64,000 nt of DNA, taken from positions 1,736,001 to 1,800,000 of the forward strand of contig NZ_ABIZ01000001.1 in assembly GCF_000172155.1 (NCBI RefSeq). The letters are read 5' to 3'. The notes beneath the pieces are model-generated. The model saw only the letters and a list, made by a program, of their open reading frames with translations, had not been told where the DNA came from and ran no database searches. Both the position numbers and the translations under genes were made by a program. Below are positions 37,292-45,819 of this stretch, piece after piece (within the stretch, counting starts at the first letter, position 1; each line of letters begins with the position of its first letter). The DNA is from Verrucomicrobium spinosum DSM 4136 = JCM 18804. Its GTDB lineage: Bacteria; Verrucomicrobiota; Verrucomicrobiia; Verrucomicrobiales; Verrucomicrobiaceae.

Positions 37292-37861
37292 GAGCCCGGT
37301 CAGCTAAGCGAGCGGGAGACCGGGCGCAAGTTTCCAGTGGGCGGTGGGCAGTGGGCAGTCAGAGTGGCTTGAGACCAAGGTTCTTCAGAAGGTGCTCGAT
37401 CTTGCGCTGGCTATAGAAACCCTGGATCGGAAATCTGACTGGGGACTTAGAGATTCGCTCTCAATCGCGAGGATCGGCGGCGAGGACGCCATGTGAAATT
37501 GAACACAAGCTGCTGGAAGGTGCCGACTCCGAGGATCAGAGAGGCGATCAGCCCCTCATGCGAGTGAGTGGCCAGTCTGCGACGAACGGGGCTGGGTGGT
37601 GTCATCGGGGTGTTGGGAACGTGCTCGCCTAGCTCCAGCAGGTCCGAATGATGACCGTGCCCCGGTTTGGAAGCCTGCACAAACGTCCCATGACGTTTCC
37701 TCCGCACCTCACACCCAGACCACCCTGGGTTGTAGGCGACCGCTCCGGTTGCCTCAGTCCGTCAGGAGACACTTGCGGCAAGCGGAGCGCTTGCCCTACA
37801 GGGCGTCTGGGGCGGGGCGGAGTAGTCACAGTTCCGCATGCGGGCCTGTTCCGCCCGATTT
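37292..37861. other. Gene-poor stretch with small palindromes
   Basis: No gene that I can support. Two GC-rich palindromes (near 37731-37752 and 37780-37798, GGCAAGC-GGAGC-GCTTGCC) look like REP-type hairpins. On the minus strand at 37350-37450 a 33-codon stop-bounded frame ending HLLKNLGLKPL could be a remnant of a lost gene, but the family cannot be named. Confidence 0.45.
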
Positions 37862-37956
37862 TGCGACACCATCGACACCCTTTTTGTAAGTTCACCAAAA
37901 CAGGGAGGGGGTGTTTTTTTGGCGTAACTTGGAAAAAGGGTGTCGATGGTGTCGCA
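37862..37956. repeat. Perfect 24-bp long-hairpin palindrome
   Basis: Arms 37862-37885 and 37933-37956 are perfect inverted repeats (TGCGACACCATCGACACCC plus T5 on the left). The next ~15 bp inside also match imperfectly, so nearly the whole 95 bp folds back. No reading frame is associated. It is much longer than a terminator stem. Confidence 0.85.
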
Positions 37957-38045
37957 GTTTGGTGATATCGGCGTGAAGACGAAGCTCGGGCAGCACACGA
38001 CATCGCATTTGTGTGACTTGGAGGTGTTGATGGCAGTGGGGAGAA

Positions 38046-38320
38046 AGCAGATGCGGTCGGCCTTCCCACCTGATCAACCTTTACGGAGGTACCCAACGTT
38101 GACTCGCTTAGGGCTCGTCCAACGTTGGGCTGTGTTAGAGATCCCCGTTGGGGATCAACTTCGAACTGAGGTGGCGACCAAGGAACCGGCTCTGCTCAAT
38201 CCGAAGTCAATCCCTGAAAGGGATTTATAGCCCAGCCCAGGGGTTGGACGAGCCTCAAGCGAGTCAACCCTGGGTACCTCCAAGGACGATGATCAGGTGG
38301 GAAGGCCGACCGCATCTGCT
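38046..38320. repeat. Large nested palindromic element (~275 bp)
   Basis: Outer arms 38046-38076 and 38290-38320 are perfect 31-bp inverted repeats; the weaker match continues outward to about 38022 and 38352. The inner arms 38085-38131 and 38229-38281 match at most positions. Two small hairpins lie in the centre (38140-38156 GATCCCC / GGGGATC; 38209-38225 AATCCCT / AGGGATT). The inner-arm core TTGACTCGCTTAGGGCTCG resembles the core of the 20.1-kb element in reverse complement. No gene inside. Confidence 0.85.
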
Positions 38321-38381
38321 TCCTCCCCTCCGTCCTCAACACCCCCACGTCAGTTGGACCTGATGTCATGCGCTGACTGAC

Positions 38382-38422
38382 GTTCGCGGCAAGATGCCGC
38401 GAACAGCACGCAAGATGCGTGC
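38382..38422. repeat. Two adjacent hairpins with AAGAT loops
   Basis: GTTCGCGGC-AAGAT-GCCGCGAAC (38382-38404) and GCACGC-AAGAT-GCGTGC (38406-38422) share the same loop sequence, which marks them as one REP-like family. They lie just downstream of the Uma2 fragment. Confidence 0.6.
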
Positions 38423-38441
38423 GCTCCCCGAGCCGCCCCCT

Positions 38442-38603
38442 CGTTTCCTTGACCCCCTCAGGATGGATGTCTGACTGCTGCTGGCTGTGTCGGTGTTTCT
38501 TAGGACTCAAGACAATCTGCCCGTAGCGATTGGTCTCAATTTTGTAAGGCAGATCGGCCAGAGACCGATCTGCGCAGATTTCGTCCCAAGTGAGCGTAGG
38601 CAT
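38442..38603 (-). pseudogene. Uma2-family endonuclease remnant (N-terminal ~45 codons)
   Basis: The frame starts MPTLTWDEICADRSLADLPY and continues KIETNRYGQIVLSPKKHRH, which is the N-terminal beta-sheet of Uma2/DUF820 restriction-fold proteins (normally ~180-200 residues, with D-x(n)-E-x-K catalytic residues further on). Similarity ends around residue 45 and the frame then runs into AAGAT-loop hairpins and the large palindrome. The nuclease core is therefore missing; it is a truncated relic, probably broken by insertion of repeats. Confidence 0.6.
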
Positions 38604-38843
38604 GGTAGCTGGGGCTGTTCCAAGCTAAGAATCCGCCAGTCGCTGGAGACTGGCAATGGCACCCATCTCGAATCTGTGCGTTGTAGAGCTTCGCTAGTCC
38701 TGAGTCCCTATCCGAGATTGTCCCTTCTGCGATGCCTGCCAGTACGAGTTGGTTCGAACGGAACACCATAGGAGCATTGCCCTCATTAGTGTTCCGTTAG
38801 TGTCAATTAGTGGTTAAATGCGCTCGCTCTTGAACGCGGTGTC

Positions 38844-39962
38844 CTACACCTCGTAGCTTGGCAAGGCTGCCACGTCGAACTTCGGCAGGCCGCACTCTTC
38901 GGCGATCTCGTTGAGCGCCTCCACTTCCGCATCTGTGAAGAGCAGGCCACCCGCCTTGGCGGTGTGGCGGGCATTGTCTGCCTCGGGCTGGCCGGGCAGC
39001 ATGCACTTCTCATTGCCGTGGCCCAGGATGTCCTGGAGGACGGCTTTCACGTTCTGGGACTGGTTGCGGCCCTTCGCGAAGAGGCCGGAGCCGATCGCGT
39101 CGGGATGAATCACCTGGAAGTAGAAGCTGCTGGTGCGCTTCTCGCCTGCTTCCAGAGGCTTGTCCTTGAAGTCAGGATGGCCGCCGCCGCCGCGGATAGT
39201 CGGCAGGGAGCCGCCGATGAGTGCTCCCATCACCTCGATCAAGAGGGAGAGACCGTAGCCCTTGTGGGCACCGAAGGGCAGCAGCCACTGGGCCTTGTGT
39301 GGGTCGTCAGTCGGGTTGCCTTCGGCATCCACGGCCGCACCGGGAGGCAGGGGCTTGTTCTCACGGCGGAGCTGCTGCACGCGGCCCATGGCCACAGTGG
39401 AGGTCGCCCAGTCGATCACAATCGGGAACCCGCAGGCCTCGGTGGTCGGCAGGCCCCAGGAGTGCGGGTTGGTGCCCAGCACGGGGAACTTGCCGCCAAA
39501 GGGCACCACCTCACCGAGGGTGGAGGTGCAGTTCGTGTAGGCGATGTAGCCTTTCTTGGCCGCATCCATGACATAACCACCGCCCCAGAGGTAGTGGAAG
39601 GCGTTGTCCACGCTCACCTGGCCGATGCCGTATTGGTCGGCAAGCTTCATGCAAGTCTCCATGGCCTCGAACGCCACGCTCTGGCCGAGCTTGAGCTGGG
39701 CGTCCCAGACCTGGCTGGCGGCGAAGGGCTTCTCAATGACCTTGATCTCCGCACCGGGTTTGCAACCGCCCACAGCCGAACCAAACAGGTGGTCCAGATG
39801 CAGCGCCTTGATGGCATTATGGGTGCGGATGCCGTGGACGGAAGCCATCTCACAGAAGCGGGCGGCGTCTTCCGCCTCGGCGGCGGTGTAGCCGCGGTGG
39901 GTGTAGGCTTTGCGCACCAGATCGTTGTGCGCCGCGGTGGGAAGAATGCGATACGTTGGCAT
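38844..39962 (-). CDS. Ldh-family (malate/L-lactate/gulonate-type) oxidoreductase
   Basis: A 372-residue NAD(P)H-dependent dehydrogenase of the Ldh_2 / YiaK fold, unrelated to Rossmann LDHs. Conserved blocks seen: ASVHGIRTHNAIKALHLDHL (catalytic His region), VSVDNAFHYLWGGGYVMDAA, YTNCTSTLGEVVPFGGKFPVLGTNP, and LPFGAHKGYGLSLLIEVMGALIGG. Members reduce 2-oxo acids such as oxaloacetate, 2,3-diketo-L-gulonate or ureidoglycolate precursors; the precise substrate is open. Co-directional with the downstream-numbered D-2-hydroxyacid dehydrogenase, separated from it by an octamer array, suggesting a small sugar-acid operon. Confidence 0.92.
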   Translation of the reverse strand: MPTYRILPTAAHNDLVRKAYTHRGYTAAEAEDAARFCEMASVHGIRTHNAIKALHLDHLFGSAVGGCKPGAEIKVIEKPFAASQVWDAQLKLGQSVAFEAMETCMKLADQYGIGQVSVDNAFHYLWGGGYVMDAAKKGYIAYTNCTSTLGEVVPFGGKFPVLGTNPHSWGLPTTEACGFPIVIDWATSTVAMGRVQQLRRENKPLPPGAAVDAEGNPTDDPHKAQWLLPFGAHKGYGLSLLIEVMGALIGGSLPTIRGGGGHPDFKDKPLEAGEKRTSSFYFQVIHPDAIGSGLFAKGRNQSQNVKAVLQDILGHGNEKCMLPGQPEADNARHTAKAGGLLFTDAEVEALNEIAEECGLPKFDVAALPSYEV

Positions 39963-39997
39963 TTCGGTAGATCAGTAATTCGGTGACTCAGTAATCC

Positions 39998-40117
39998 AAT
40001 ACTCCAATACTCCAGGACTCCAATACTCCAGGACTCCAGGACTCCAGGACTCCAGGACTCCAGGACTCCAGGACTCCAGGACTCCAGGACTCCAGGACTC
40101 CAGGACTCCGGGACTCC
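39998..40117. repeat. Octanucleotide tandem array (AGGACTCC), 15 units
   Basis: Fifteen 8-bp units run without a break; most are AGGACTCC, the first few alternate with AATACTCC and the last is GGGACTCC. It fills nearly the entire gap between two co-directional dehydrogenase genes (7 bp before the stop of one, 35 bp from the start of the other). Confidence 0.95.
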
Positions 40118-40124
40118 ATCCGCC

Positions 40125-41084
40125 CTAGAACTTGTTGGCCTGGATGACGTCCTTCTCGCCCTTGAGGTAGTTCACGAGGTTGAGGGTGGCGCGCATGGCC
40201 TGGCGGGGCACGCTCTCGTAGGTGCGGGAGCCGATGTGCGGGGTGATGAGGGCCTTGGGGTGCTTGAGCAGCGGGTGGTCGGCCGGCGGGGGCTCTTCGT
40301 CGAGCACGTCCGTGGCGTAGCCGCCCACGGTGCCGGCGTCCAGCGCGGCGATCATGTCGGGCATGTTCACCAGCTCGGCGCGGGAGGTGTTCACCACCAG
40401 CAGGTCCTTGCGGCAGAGTTTGATGCGTTCGGCATTGACCAGATGGCGGGTGGATTCGCTGAGGTTGGCGTGCAGGCTCAGCACGTCGATCTCCGGCAGC
40501 ATGGTCTCGATCTTCTCATGGCGGGTCACGCCGTTTTCGGTGGCAAACGCCTCGGGCCAGTAGGGGTCCAGAGCGTGCACCTTCATGCCAAAGGCGATGG
40601 CGCGTTTGGCCACTTCCTGACCGATTCGGCCCAGACCGACGATGCCGATGGATTTGTTCCAGATCTCATGACCGGTGACGCGCTTCCACTGGCCGTTGCG
40701 GACGGCATTGGCGGAGTCCACAAGGTTGCGCACCTGGGCCAGCAGCAGGCAGAAGGTGTGCTCGGCCACGGTGGTGTGGTTCACGCCCGGGGTGAAGAGC
40801 ACCGGCAGCTTGGCGGCAGTGCAGGCGGTGACGTCGATCTTGTCCAGGCCGATGCCGTATTTGCTGATGACCTTGAGGCGGGGCAGGGATTTCTCCAAGA
40901 CAGCCTGGGTGATTTCGTCGTCGCCGCAGAGGAAGGCGTCGAACTCGCCAGCGAGTTCCAGCATGCGGCTCTCTGGGAGGGGCCCGCGCTCACGATGGAT
41001 CTCGAAGCCCTGGGATTCAAGGAGGGCGTGGTGGTCGCCAGGAGTGTCCTGGTACGAGGTGGTGGTGAGGAGGACTCGGGTCAT
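40125..41084 (-). CDS. D-2-hydroxyacid dehydrogenase (phosphoglycerate-dehydrogenase-like)
   Basis: A 319-residue enzyme. The NAD-binding motif GIVGLGRIGQEVAKRA and the catalytic set Arg (NTSRAELV), Glu (VLDEEPPPADHPLL) and His (ALITPHIGSRTYES) are all present. The fold matches SerA/GyaR-type enzymes but the C-terminal ACT domain of serine-pathway SerA is absent, so it may act on another hydroxy acid such as glycerate or a sugar acid. Upstream of and co-directional with the Ldh-family gene, hinting at shared metabolism. Confidence 0.92.
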   Translation of the reverse strand: MTRVLLTTTSYQDTPGDHHALLESQGFEIHRERGPLPESRMLELAGEFDAFLCGDDEITQAVLEKSLPRLKVISKYGIGLDKIDVTACTAAKLPVLFTPGVNHTTVAEHTFCLLLAQVRNLVDSANAVRNGQWKRVTGHEIWNKSIGIVGLGRIGQEVAKRAIAFGMKVHALDPYWPEAFATENGVTRHEKIETMLPEIDVLSLHANLSESTRHLVNAERIKLCRKDLLVVNTSRAELVNMPDMIAALDAGTVGGYATDVLDEEPPPADHPLLKHPKALITPHIGSRTYESVPRQAMRATLNLVNYLKGEKDVIQANKF

Positions 41085-41244
41085 GGGCTGGGCAAAATGG
41101 GCGGAGAGGGGGACATAGCAGAAGCTCCGCGAGAGTCCAGCAAGATGGCAGTGAGGGGATCAGTCGATGGACAAGGACGGGGAAACGGGTAAGTTTATTG
41201 CCCCCTTTCACCTTCCCGGAATCCTGAAGTTCTAACCAATTTAT

Positions 41245-41490
41245 ATGGAAAAGCAGCTCGACAATGGCCCCCAGCCGCTGGACGCCATCCTCACGGAACT
41301 GACGATCAGCAATCACGACCTCGTGGCCGCCTGCTCAGAGCCGCTGACTCACAAGGCGGTGCAGCGGGCCCGCAAAGGCCGTCGCCTCACGCCCAAAATG
41401 AAAGTCCGCATCACAGAAGCCCTCAACGGCCTCCTGCGCGACCGCACCCTGGACCGCCAGTTTGCGCTGAAGCAGCTCTTTACGTATTGA
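41245..41490 (+). CDS. Small conserved-looking basic protein, 81 aa
   Basis: No named family recognised. The sequence (LDAILTELTISNHDLVAACS, then LTHKAVQRARKGRRLTPKMK) reads like a compact helix-turn-helix with a basic recognition helix, similar to short proteins often seen in Verrucomicrobia and Planctomycetes. It could bind DNA or RNA. It is divergent from the hydroxyacid dehydrogenase, and its 3' side runs into a dispersed element. Confidence 0.65.
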   Translation: MEKQLDNGPQPLDAILTELTISNHDLVAACSEPLTHKAVQRARKGRRLTPKMKVRITEALNGLLRDRTLDRQFALKQLFTY

Positions 41491-41563
41491 GCCGGTTTTT
41501 TTGCCGCGCGGTCCTCATGTCGTCCGGCGCCGCAGTCGTATGGCGAACCGAGCCGCCTAAAGG

Positions 41564-41932
41564 CCAATGCCATCGGGGAAAACGCATCGTCTTGCTGTTT
41601 GCCTTGGCGCGCCTCGGAGCCGCGATGGTGCAACCGCCACGACTGTAACTGGTGAGCCCCTTTCAGAAGGGCCGAAGGTCCGGGTTCATACCAGCCTGGG
41701 GCAGCGCCCCAGGTTAGGGGTTGAAAGAAAATCGGAGGGCTGAAGGCCCGGCCTCATCAATCCTGCCCACGACGAGCATCCCTGAATGACGTCGGGCCTA
41801 CAGCCCTCAACATCTAAAACGAGCGCCTACCTTGGGTGTTGCCCAAGGCTGCAATGATGCCGGACCTTCGGCCCTCAATACTTTCACAAAAGGGAGATGC
41901 TCGACCTCTCCACTTTTCCCTGATGGCATTGG
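41564..41932. repeat. 369-bp palindromic element with 19-bp terminal inverted repeats (copy A)
   Basis: Ends are CCAATGCCATC-x-GGGAAAA (41564-41582) and its inverse (41914-41932), 18 of 19 matching. Inside is a string of hairpins: CCTGGGGC / GCCCCAGG (41695-41713), GGGCT-GAAG-GCCC near 41738, GGGC-CTAC-AGCCC near 41795, CCTTGGG / CCCAAGG near 41830. The segment from ~41661 to 41932 recurs inverted at 63724-64000 at high identity. It carries no gene and fits a miniature inverted-repeat element. Confidence 0.85.
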
Positions 41933-41959
41933 TCCCGCATGCGGGACGGTACTCCAACC
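41932..41959. repeat. REP hairpin with conserved 12-nt tail
   Basis: GTCCCGC-AT-GCGGGAC (41932-41947) is followed directly by GGTACTCCAACC, the same tail that follows the REP hairpins beside the RAYT at 28.7-29.1 kb. The stem differs while the tail is identical. Confidence 0.75.
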
Positions 41960-42040
41960 CCGCTGCGGAACGGAGGAGGTAGTCCGGCTGTCCCCAGCCG
42001 GGGTCGGAGCGGAGGAGAGGGTGCTCTGTGGCACCGCGCT

Positions 42041-44230
42041 TCAGAAGCGAAGCTCAGCACCAAAAATGAAGTTCACACCTGGCTCATTCACCCCCGAGCC
42101 GTGGATCCGGTAGTCCTCGTCGAAGACATTTTCCACGGCGGCAGTGAGGGTAAAGGAGTCGGAGACACGCCATCCGCTGCGGACGGTCGCCACGGTGTAA
42201 CCCGGAGTGCCGCCAGGAGGGATGCGTTGGGTGTCGCGCCGGTCAGAGGCGCTCAAACGGTCTTGGCGGTCGGCAATGAGTACGTTGCCTTCCACCCAAT
42301 AGCGCCGGGAGGGGCTGTCCCAGCGCAGGCCGGCCAGACCCGTGATGGGCAGGAGACGGCTCAGAGGTTCTTCCACGCGGCGGGTGGTGGAGTCCGGGTA
42401 GCCCTCCACCTGACCGTCCTGCCAGGCAATGCTGCCATACAGGTGCCAGTCATCTGCGAACTGCCAGTTGAACTCAAACTCGATGCCCTGCACATAGCCG
42501 TCGCCAGCGTTAAGCTTGGTCACTTCGTCGAGTCCATCGATGACTCGTCCGGTGGGGGCCCGCACGATCATGTCGCTGATGTCCGTGTAAAAGTAAGTGA
42601 GGCTGGTGCTCAGACGCTCTGAGCTCCAGCGGATGCCCGCCTCAGCGGTCAGGTATTTTTCCGGGTCGAGCCCCTGAGAGGGAGTCTCCAGCTCATTGGA
42701 CCGCGCGGTGTCGAGCCGGGAGAGGTCGGACAGGTTGGGCGCGCGGAAGCTCTGGGAGACACCGGTAAAGATCTTGAACCGCTTCGCCTCGTCCACGCTG
42801 TAGAGCAGGCGGGCGCTGCCGGAGAAGTCATGCCAGTCATCATCGAAGGAGATTTCGTCTCCGCTGATCGGGTCCTGGGCCTTGCCGACATCGGCCGCCG
42901 CGTAGGTGTAGCGGCCTCCCAGAGTGAGATCGAGGCGGTCACTGAGGGCCACGAGATCCTGGAAATAAACTCCGGCCAGATGGTACTCGGAGTCATCGGC
43001 CACGGGGCCCTGGATGGCGCTGCGATTGAAGCTGCCGTCCGCCTTGTAACGGTCGGAGAAGGAGTCAACGTTGTCGAAGTAGTAGTTGGCCCCGTAAGTG
43101 AGCGTGCCGATGGAGGTAAGGGTCTCGAACTGAAGGTCAATCCCCCAGGTGGAGACATCGAACCCGTCCACCCGGCTGGTGTGGTCTGCCGCCTTCCGGT
43201 GGTTGTCCTCGCTCTGCCAGTGGTGGGACAGCGTCAACTGCCAGCGGTCTGCGAAGCCGGTGTCAGGCGTGCCTTCCAGCCGGATGTAGCTCAGGTACCG
43301 GTCCTGGTCGAAGTAGTGTTCCAGTTCATTGCCCACCGTGCTGCCGGCATAGGGCACTGCGTAGATGGTGCGGTGCGTGCGCCAGACATCGTCCTGGATG
43401 AACTGGTTGTGCGCCACCGTCAGCTTGAGGTCGTCTGCCAGGAACACCTCCAGCTTGGCATCGATGCCCAGTTCATCATAGCCGGTGTGGGAGAGATCCC
43501 CCAGTTCAGCGGCATGCAGATCCCCGTACGTGCGACCGGTGACGCCGATGTAGAACCCGTACTTGTTGTACTCGCTGATGCTGCCTTCCAACCGGCCCAT
43601 CCAACTGTCTTCGGCGGTGGCATAGCGGGTGGAGGCGGCACCCGTGATGTAGGGGCCAGTGGGGACAGGGGGCGCAACAGGGGCGACCTCCTTGGGCGAC
43701 TTGCCGGAGCGTGTGGTGGTGACCGTTGGCGGCTCCATGTAGATGGGGCCCTTCGTCAAGGCATTGACAATACCGCCGATGGCGTCACTGCCGTAAAGAA
43801 ATGATCCCTGTCCTTTGACCACCTCGATGGAACTCAAGCTGAGGGGATCGATCGTGCTGAAGTACTGGTTGGGACCGTCGCGAAAGACAGAGTTGTTCAG
43901 GCGGATGCCGTCGATGAGCCCCAGTGTCCGGAAACCGGTGAAACCGCGGATAAAGGGTGACCCTTGGCCATGCCCTGTTTGTTGGATGAACACCCCGGGC
44001 ACCTCCTTCAGAGCTTCAGGGAAGCTTTGGGGTTGCATCTCGAGGATGCGGCGGGCGTCCACATCGCTTACGCTGTAAGGGACGTTTTTTGCCGGGGATT
44101 TTCCCCGTGTCGCCGTGACGATGACTTCGTCCGTTTCTGTCAGCGGCAGCTCTGCACCGGCAGCGGAAAGGCAAAAGCCAGTCGCCGTGGCGAAGAGCAT
44201 TCTTTGGAGGGAGTGTGCGAGGGATTGCAT
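42041..44230 (-). CDS. TonB-dependent outer-membrane receptor
   Basis: A 729-residue receptor. The signal peptide ends near AAGA; then follow the plug domain (ETDEVIVTATRG, RRILEMQPQSFPEALKEVPG, RGFTGFRTLGLIDGIRLNNS, DPLSLSSIEVVKGQGSFLYG, AIGGIVN) and a ~22-strand barrel ending FGAELRF, the typical terminal Phe. It imports a bulky ligand (siderophore, heme, metal complex or carbohydrate) using TonB-ExbBD energy; the ligand cannot be read, though the plug resembles the heme/hemoglobin-type group. The ATG at 44230 was chosen because it gives a clean signal peptide. Divergent from the sensor kinase, which may regulate it. Confidence 0.92.
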   Translation of the reverse strand: MQSLAHSLQRMLFATATGFCLSAAGAELPLTETDEVIVTATRGKSPAKNVPYSVSDVDARRILEMQPQSFPEALKEVPGVFIQQTGHGQGSPFIRGFTGFRTLGLIDGIRLNNSVFRDGPNQYFSTIDPLSLSSIEVVKGQGSFLYGSDAIGGIVNALTKGPIYMEPPTVTTTRSGKSPKEVAPVAPPVPTGPYITGAASTRYATAEDSWMGRLEGSISEYNKYGFYIGVTGRTYGDLHAAELGDLSHTGYDELGIDAKLEVFLADDLKLTVAHNQFIQDDVWRTHRTIYAVPYAGSTVGNELEHYFDQDRYLSYIRLEGTPDTGFADRWQLTLSHHWQSEDNHRKAADHTSRVDGFDVSTWGIDLQFETLTSIGTLTYGANYYFDNVDSFSDRYKADGSFNRSAIQGPVADDSEYHLAGVYFQDLVALSDRLDLTLGGRYTYAAADVGKAQDPISGDEISFDDDWHDFSGSARLLYSVDEAKRFKIFTGVSQSFRAPNLSDLSRLDTARSNELETPSQGLDPEKYLTAEAGIRWSSERLSTSLTYFYTDISDMIVRAPTGRVIDGLDEVTKLNAGDGYVQGIEFEFNWQFADDWHLYGSIAWQDGQVEGYPDSTTRRVEEPLSRLLPITGLAGLRWDSPSRRYWVEGNVLIADRQDRLSASDRRDTQRIPPGGTPGYTVATVRSGWRVSDSFTLTAAVENVFDEDYRIHGSGVNEPGVNFIFGAELRF

Positions 44231-44463
44231 GCGGGTTGCCCCCATTGGCACATTACATGCCAGCGCTTGCACAAATCCTCCAATCCCTAGTGGGACAAGG
44301 GTTTGGCAGCTTCGGGCAGGTGTGGCAACCAGGGGCAAAAGGGATAAAATTTACTCATGCGTGAAGCGGTGTGGACGATATTCAGCCATGGAAAATTCTC
44401 ATGGTGTTGCGCCTTTGCAACTGCCCGGTTCTGTACCAGTTTTGCCGCTTCAATAACGATTCC

Positions 44464-45795
44464 ATGCCTGCTCAACGTCTTCCCTGGCGCATTGTCCTCC
44501 CGTTCGCCGGGTTGGTGCTGGCGGGGTCGCTGGCGCTTTTGGTATGGATGGTGGTGATGGTGGGGCGTGAGGATCGGGCCCGGTTCGAGTCGCTGGCGCG
44601 CACGAATGCCGGCTTCATGGGGGAGGCTGGATTTCCTCCCACGGAGCGGATGGCGCGTCAGTTGGGGGAGGTGCTGGACATGGCGGTGGCCTTCCGCCGG
44701 CAGGGTAAGTTGATTCCTGAATCCCTGCCTGGTGTGCCGGTCGGTGAACTTCAGAGCTTTCCCGCAGACGGCTTTTGTCATGCGGTGGCGGCTTGGGAGG
44801 TGGTCGGCGTCGGTCTTCCGTCTGGTGGGGATCTTTTGTTGATCCGGCCGCTGAGGCCCGTGTGGCGGGGAGTCTCGCAGCCGCTGACCTTTGCGGTGCT
44901 GGGTGCCTTCTGGCTGCTGGCTCTGGGAGTGGGGTGGTTGGTGTCCCAGGGGTTGGTCCTGCCGCTGCGGAATCTCGCCTCGCGTCTGCCTGAGATTGAG
45001 AAGCCGGGCGAACTGGTGCTTCCAGAGGCGGAAAGGAACGATGAAATAGGCGATGTGGCGCGGGCCTTTGTGCGCACCCGGGATGCCTTGCATGAGGAGC
45101 GTGCCAAACGGGAGCAGGCGGAGAAGCTGGCGGTCCTGGGGCGGATGACCGCAGCGCTGGCCCATGAGATCCAGAACCCTGTCTCCGCCATCAAGATGCA
45201 CGCTGAGCTGGCGGCCCTGGATGGGAATGCCCCGATCGCAGAAGTGATTGCCAGCGAGGCGGCCCGCATCGAGGGGCTCGTCAACCAGTGGATGTTCCTC
45301 AGCCGTCCGGAGCCACCGGCGCTTCAGATGGTGGATCTGAAGCCCCTGTTGGAGGCCGTGGTGGTCACGCATGGTCCGCAGATGCGCCATGCTGGTGTGC
45401 AGGTTCAGTTGGAGGTGCCGGGTGGCATCCAGATCATGGCGGACCGCAGGCGTCTGGTGCAGGTGTTCAGCAATCTGCTCATCAATGCCACCCAGGCAAT
45501 GCCTCTGGGGGGGCTGACCCTGGTGACAGCCATCCAGGAGCAGGGGATGGTGAAAATCTCCTTTGCGGATGAGGGGAAGGGGTTCTCTCCTGAAGCCCTG
45601 GCAAGGTTCGCGGAATTTTTCTATTCTGAGCGTGAGGGGGGCATGGGTATCGGTCTCACCGTGGCCAACGAGATCGTCAAAGCCCATGGTGGCACGCTTT
45701 CCGTCGTCAATCTTGCGCGCGGCGCGGTGGTCACGGTGGAGCTTTCTCCGGCTCCTTCAGTGTCCGCCTCGCCCCTTCCCCAGTCTCTCCACTAG
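44464..45795 (+). CDS. Membrane sensor histidine kinase
   Basis: A 443-residue kinase. TM1 (IVLPFAGLVLAGSLALLVWM) and TM2 (PLTFAVLGAFWLLALGVGWL) enclose a ~110-residue periplasmic sensor; a HAMP linker follows (LPLRNLASRLPEIE), then the dimerisation/phosphoacceptor helix with His in ALAHEIQNPVSAIKMHAE and an HATPase domain (NLLINATQAMPLGG, FADEGKGFSPEAL, GIGLTVANEIVKAHGG). The ATG at 44464 was chosen for the clean TM start. It is followed 24 bp later by an NtrC-type regulator, its evident partner, and is divergent from the TonB receptor. Signal unknown. Confidence 0.92.
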   Translation: MPAQRLPWRIVLPFAGLVLAGSLALLVWMVVMVGREDRARFESLARTNAGFMGEAGFPPTERMARQLGEVLDMAVAFRRQGKLIPESLPGVPVGELQSFPADGFCHAVAAWEVVGVGLPSGGDLLLIRPLRPVWRGVSQPLTFAVLGAFWLLALGVGWLVSQGLVLPLRNLASRLPEIEKPGELVLPEAERNDEIGDVARAFVRTRDALHEERAKREQAEKLAVLGRMTAALAHEIQNPVSAIKMHAELAALDGNAPIAEVIASEAARIEGLVNQWMFLSRPEPPALQMVDLKPLLEAVVVTHGPQMRHAGVQVQLEVPGGIQIMADRRRLVQVFSNLLINATQAMPLGGLTLVTAIQEQGMVKISFADEGKGFSPEALARFAEFFYSEREGGMGIGLTVANEIVKAHGGTLSVVNLARGAVVTVELSPAPSVSASPLPQSLH

Positions 45796-45819
45796 ATCAT
45801 CCATTCAACGACTCGTCCC

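Noticed and set aside
37629-38096. 155-codon minus-strand frame in the repeat gap
   Set aside because: It reads through palindromes and the 95-bp fold-back; amino-acid composition is not protein-like.
39998-40117. CRISPR array
   Set aside because: Units are 8 bp with no spacers and no cas genes; a simple tandem repeat.
41672-41880. CRISPR-like regular palindromes
   Set aside because: The palindromes differ from each other and the whole block is duplicated elsewhere as one element, so they are parts of a dispersed repeat.
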